A stretch of DNA of 29,062 nucleotides. Source: Zygnema cylindricum (Eukaryota; Streptophyta; Zygnematophyceae; Zygnematales; Zygnemataceae). Below the pieces are notes generated by a model. The model made no database searches, was not told the DNA's origin, and saw only the letters and a list, made by a program, of their open reading frames with translations. Both the position numbers and the translations under genes were made by a program. Of the stretch, positions 27,962-29,062 are shown piece by piece. Position 1 is the first letter of the stretch, and each line of letters opens with the position of its first letter. The DNA lies in NCBI GenBank assembly GCA_037447655.1, contig JBBHKE010002180.1, positions 110,056 through 139,117 of the forward strand, in the 5' to 3' direction.

Positions 27962-28996
27962 TCACATCGCATTCATCTCCTGAGAAGAAGGTACTCCGTG
28001 TGCGTAATGCTCCCAGCCTGTGACGTGACGTTGCAATCCGCATTAGTGTCCATATATTCACACATTTTGTGCTGCGGTTGAAATCAAACATTGATATTGA
28101 CATCGACATTGACATTCACATTACATTAAAATTGACATTCACATTACATTGACATTGACATTGATATTGACATCGACATTGACATTGACATTGACATTGA
28201 CATTCACATTGACATCGAGATTGAAATCAACATCGACATTGACATTGACACTGACATTGACGTTGAAAAGAACATTGACGTCGAGATCCACATCGACATC
28301 AATATTAAGATTGAAATCGCCATTGACATCGCCATCAACATCTACATTGACGACTGACATTGACATTAATCAAAAACTGACATCCACCCCAAACACCTGG
28401 TTTGAAAGAAGAAAAAAGAACTTTGGAACAAATCCTACCAAGAGCGGGATCATATCCGCGAGATTTGGATTCCCGAGCCTCCTGACAGATGGCACAATAG
28501 TCACAACAACAGTGAACCCACAAATCGCCACAGGGAGAGGCCGGGAGTTTGTATTTTTCACGGAGTTTAGCTCGCCAACCGTAAGAATAAAGGCATCCAC
28601 AACCAGTAAAGCATTGCAACAAAAAGTAAATACAACATCCAGAAGAGTGATCTGCAGAAAAAAGAAAAAAAAGCAGGTAAATAAACAGAGGAGAAAAGCG
28701 CAAATGTGAAAATAAGATAGTCAGAGAGTTGGATAAAGGGAAACAGAATAAAAAAATAGTTTTCTTCAAAATTTACCATAAAAGTAATCCTTAAATGCTA
28801 CTAACAGAGATCTAAGAATGAAACCGACATTGAAAATCGGAAATTTGCCACATTGAAAGGAGAGAGGAAGCAAAAAAGGAAAAGAGAGATAGAACTGAGA
28901 TTTATTATACGACGAAAAGCCCACCTTTAAATCCCTCCGAAAACATCTCGGCGTTACGACCGACCTGAATGCAGGGGCAGCACAATGTCATGCAGC
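27962..28996 (-). CDS. PLAC8/cell-number-regulator-type protein, last three exons (5' partial)
   Basis: Three exons on the minus strand: 28996-28925, 28651-28439 and 28017-27962, all joined in phase 1 by GT-AG introns. The first exon encodes CMTLCCPCIQVGRNAEMF, matching the family's CCPC-x-x-GxxAE signature. The second encodes GCGCLYSYGWRAKLREKY, SPCGDLWVHCCCDYCAICQE and SKSRGYDPALG, the diagnostic Cys-rich PLAC8 core. The last adds W and a short tail ending QEMNAM. The two hydrophobic Cys-rich segments are expected to be membrane-embedded. Plant relatives include PCR/CNR/FWL proteins tied to metal tolerance and organ size; the role here is not inferable. The N-terminus lies beyond the right edge, since the first exon begins in mid-codon behind TCTGCAG. 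Confidence 0.87.
28018..28438 (-). other. PLAC8-type gene last intron (421 bp)
   Basis: Donor G|GTAGGA at 28438 and acceptor ACGTCACAG ending at 28018. The split Gly codon (G plus GC) joins PALG to WEHYAHG, as in the LGW junction of the family. Confidence 0.75.
28085..28376. repeat. (ACATTG)n hexanucleotide repeat
   Basis: About 45-50 imperfect units, read on plus as ACATTG/ACATCG with ATATTG and CACATT variants. It lies wholly within the last intron of the PLAC8-type gene. Both strands stay open, giving artefactual Thr-Leu or Val-Asn/Asp peptides. Confidence 0.9.
28652..28924 (-). other. PLAC8-type gene intron (273 bp)
   Basis: Donor G|GTGGGC at 28924 and acceptor TTTTCTGCAG ending at 28652. 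The split codon G plus AT gives Asp and keeps the family frame. Confidence 0.8.
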
Positions 28997-29004
28997 CTGC
29001 AGAC

Positions 29005-29007
<3 letters not shown>

Positions 29008-29049
<42 letters not shown>

Positions 29050-29062
29050 GAGAGAGAGAGAG
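29008..29062. repeat. (GA)n microsatellite at right edge
   Basis: AG dinucleotides with two short interruptions, reaching the window end. On the minus strand it is a CT tract immediately upstream of the TCTGCAG acceptor of the first visible PLAC8-type exon, so it doubles as polypyrimidine tract. Confidence 0.9.

Noticed and set aside
28139-28709. Long reading frames through the hexamer repeat on both strands, rich in Thr-Leu or Val-Asn/Asp
   Set aside because: A hexamer keeps all frames open. The sequence lies in an intron of the PLAC8-type gene, and only the part from 28439 to 28651 on the minus strand shows protein-family conservation.

Overview
The window looks like a repeat-rich, low-GC nuclear region from the green-plant lineage. 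Three observations support this. A minus-strand gene matches the plant-specific DUF641/GIL1 C-terminal signature. A plant-type initiator-Met primer-binding site precedes a Ty3/gypsy element. A PLAC8-type gene has phase-consistent GT-AG introns. Together with the abundance of GGGAGA and GTACG tracts, this suggests a streptophyte alga such as Chara, or a bryophyte; that assignment is an inference and is weak.

Layout. 1-2450: simple repeats and non-coding DNA with clustered hairpins. 2499-8350: a decayed Ty3/gypsy LTR retrotransposon with a putative 5' LTR, primer-binding site, gag with zinc knuckles, protease, reverse transcriptase, RNase H and integrase. It is broken by stops, frameshifts and active-site losses, and no 3' LTR is found. 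8650-9000: a degenerate GTACG-rich tandem repeat. 11400-13500: a cluster of small non-autonomous DNA transposons, including a hAT-type element with a perfect 8-bp target-site duplication and two TA-flanked elements. 13939-14511: an unrecognised 190-aa open reading frame behind a TATA-like box. 15650-16500: a large polypurine/polypyrimidine block followed by a tRNA-derived SINE. 17490-18260: a degenerate tandem repeat.

18461-22720 is the best genic region. A DUF641/GIL1-like gene on the minus strand and an HSPA12-like Hsp70 gene on the plus strand (two exons) are transcribed divergently from about 1 kb that holds CACGTG and TGACGTCA sites, a 7-bp CCTCCCT tandem repeat and a start-stop AUGUAA upstream ORF. 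The 3' flank of the Hsp70-like gene has a second, diverged copy about 2 kb downstream. A 1.3-kb decayed non-LTR retrotransposon end interrupts that second copy, and the first copy serves as the empty-site reference. A second SINE of the same family lies at 24600-24735 on the minus strand.

27962-28996 holds the last three coding exons of a minus-strand PLAC8/cell-number-regulator-type gene whose 5' end lies beyond the right edge. Its last intron carries a hexanucleotide repeat of about 290 bp.

The window shows no operon-like cooperation. The intact genes appear independent, and most of the remaining sequence consists of transposons and low-complexity DNA. I found no clearly new multi-gene system. 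The most unusual features are the stacked MITE cluster, the Hsp70-like gene's leader, and the duplicated flank with its datable insertion.
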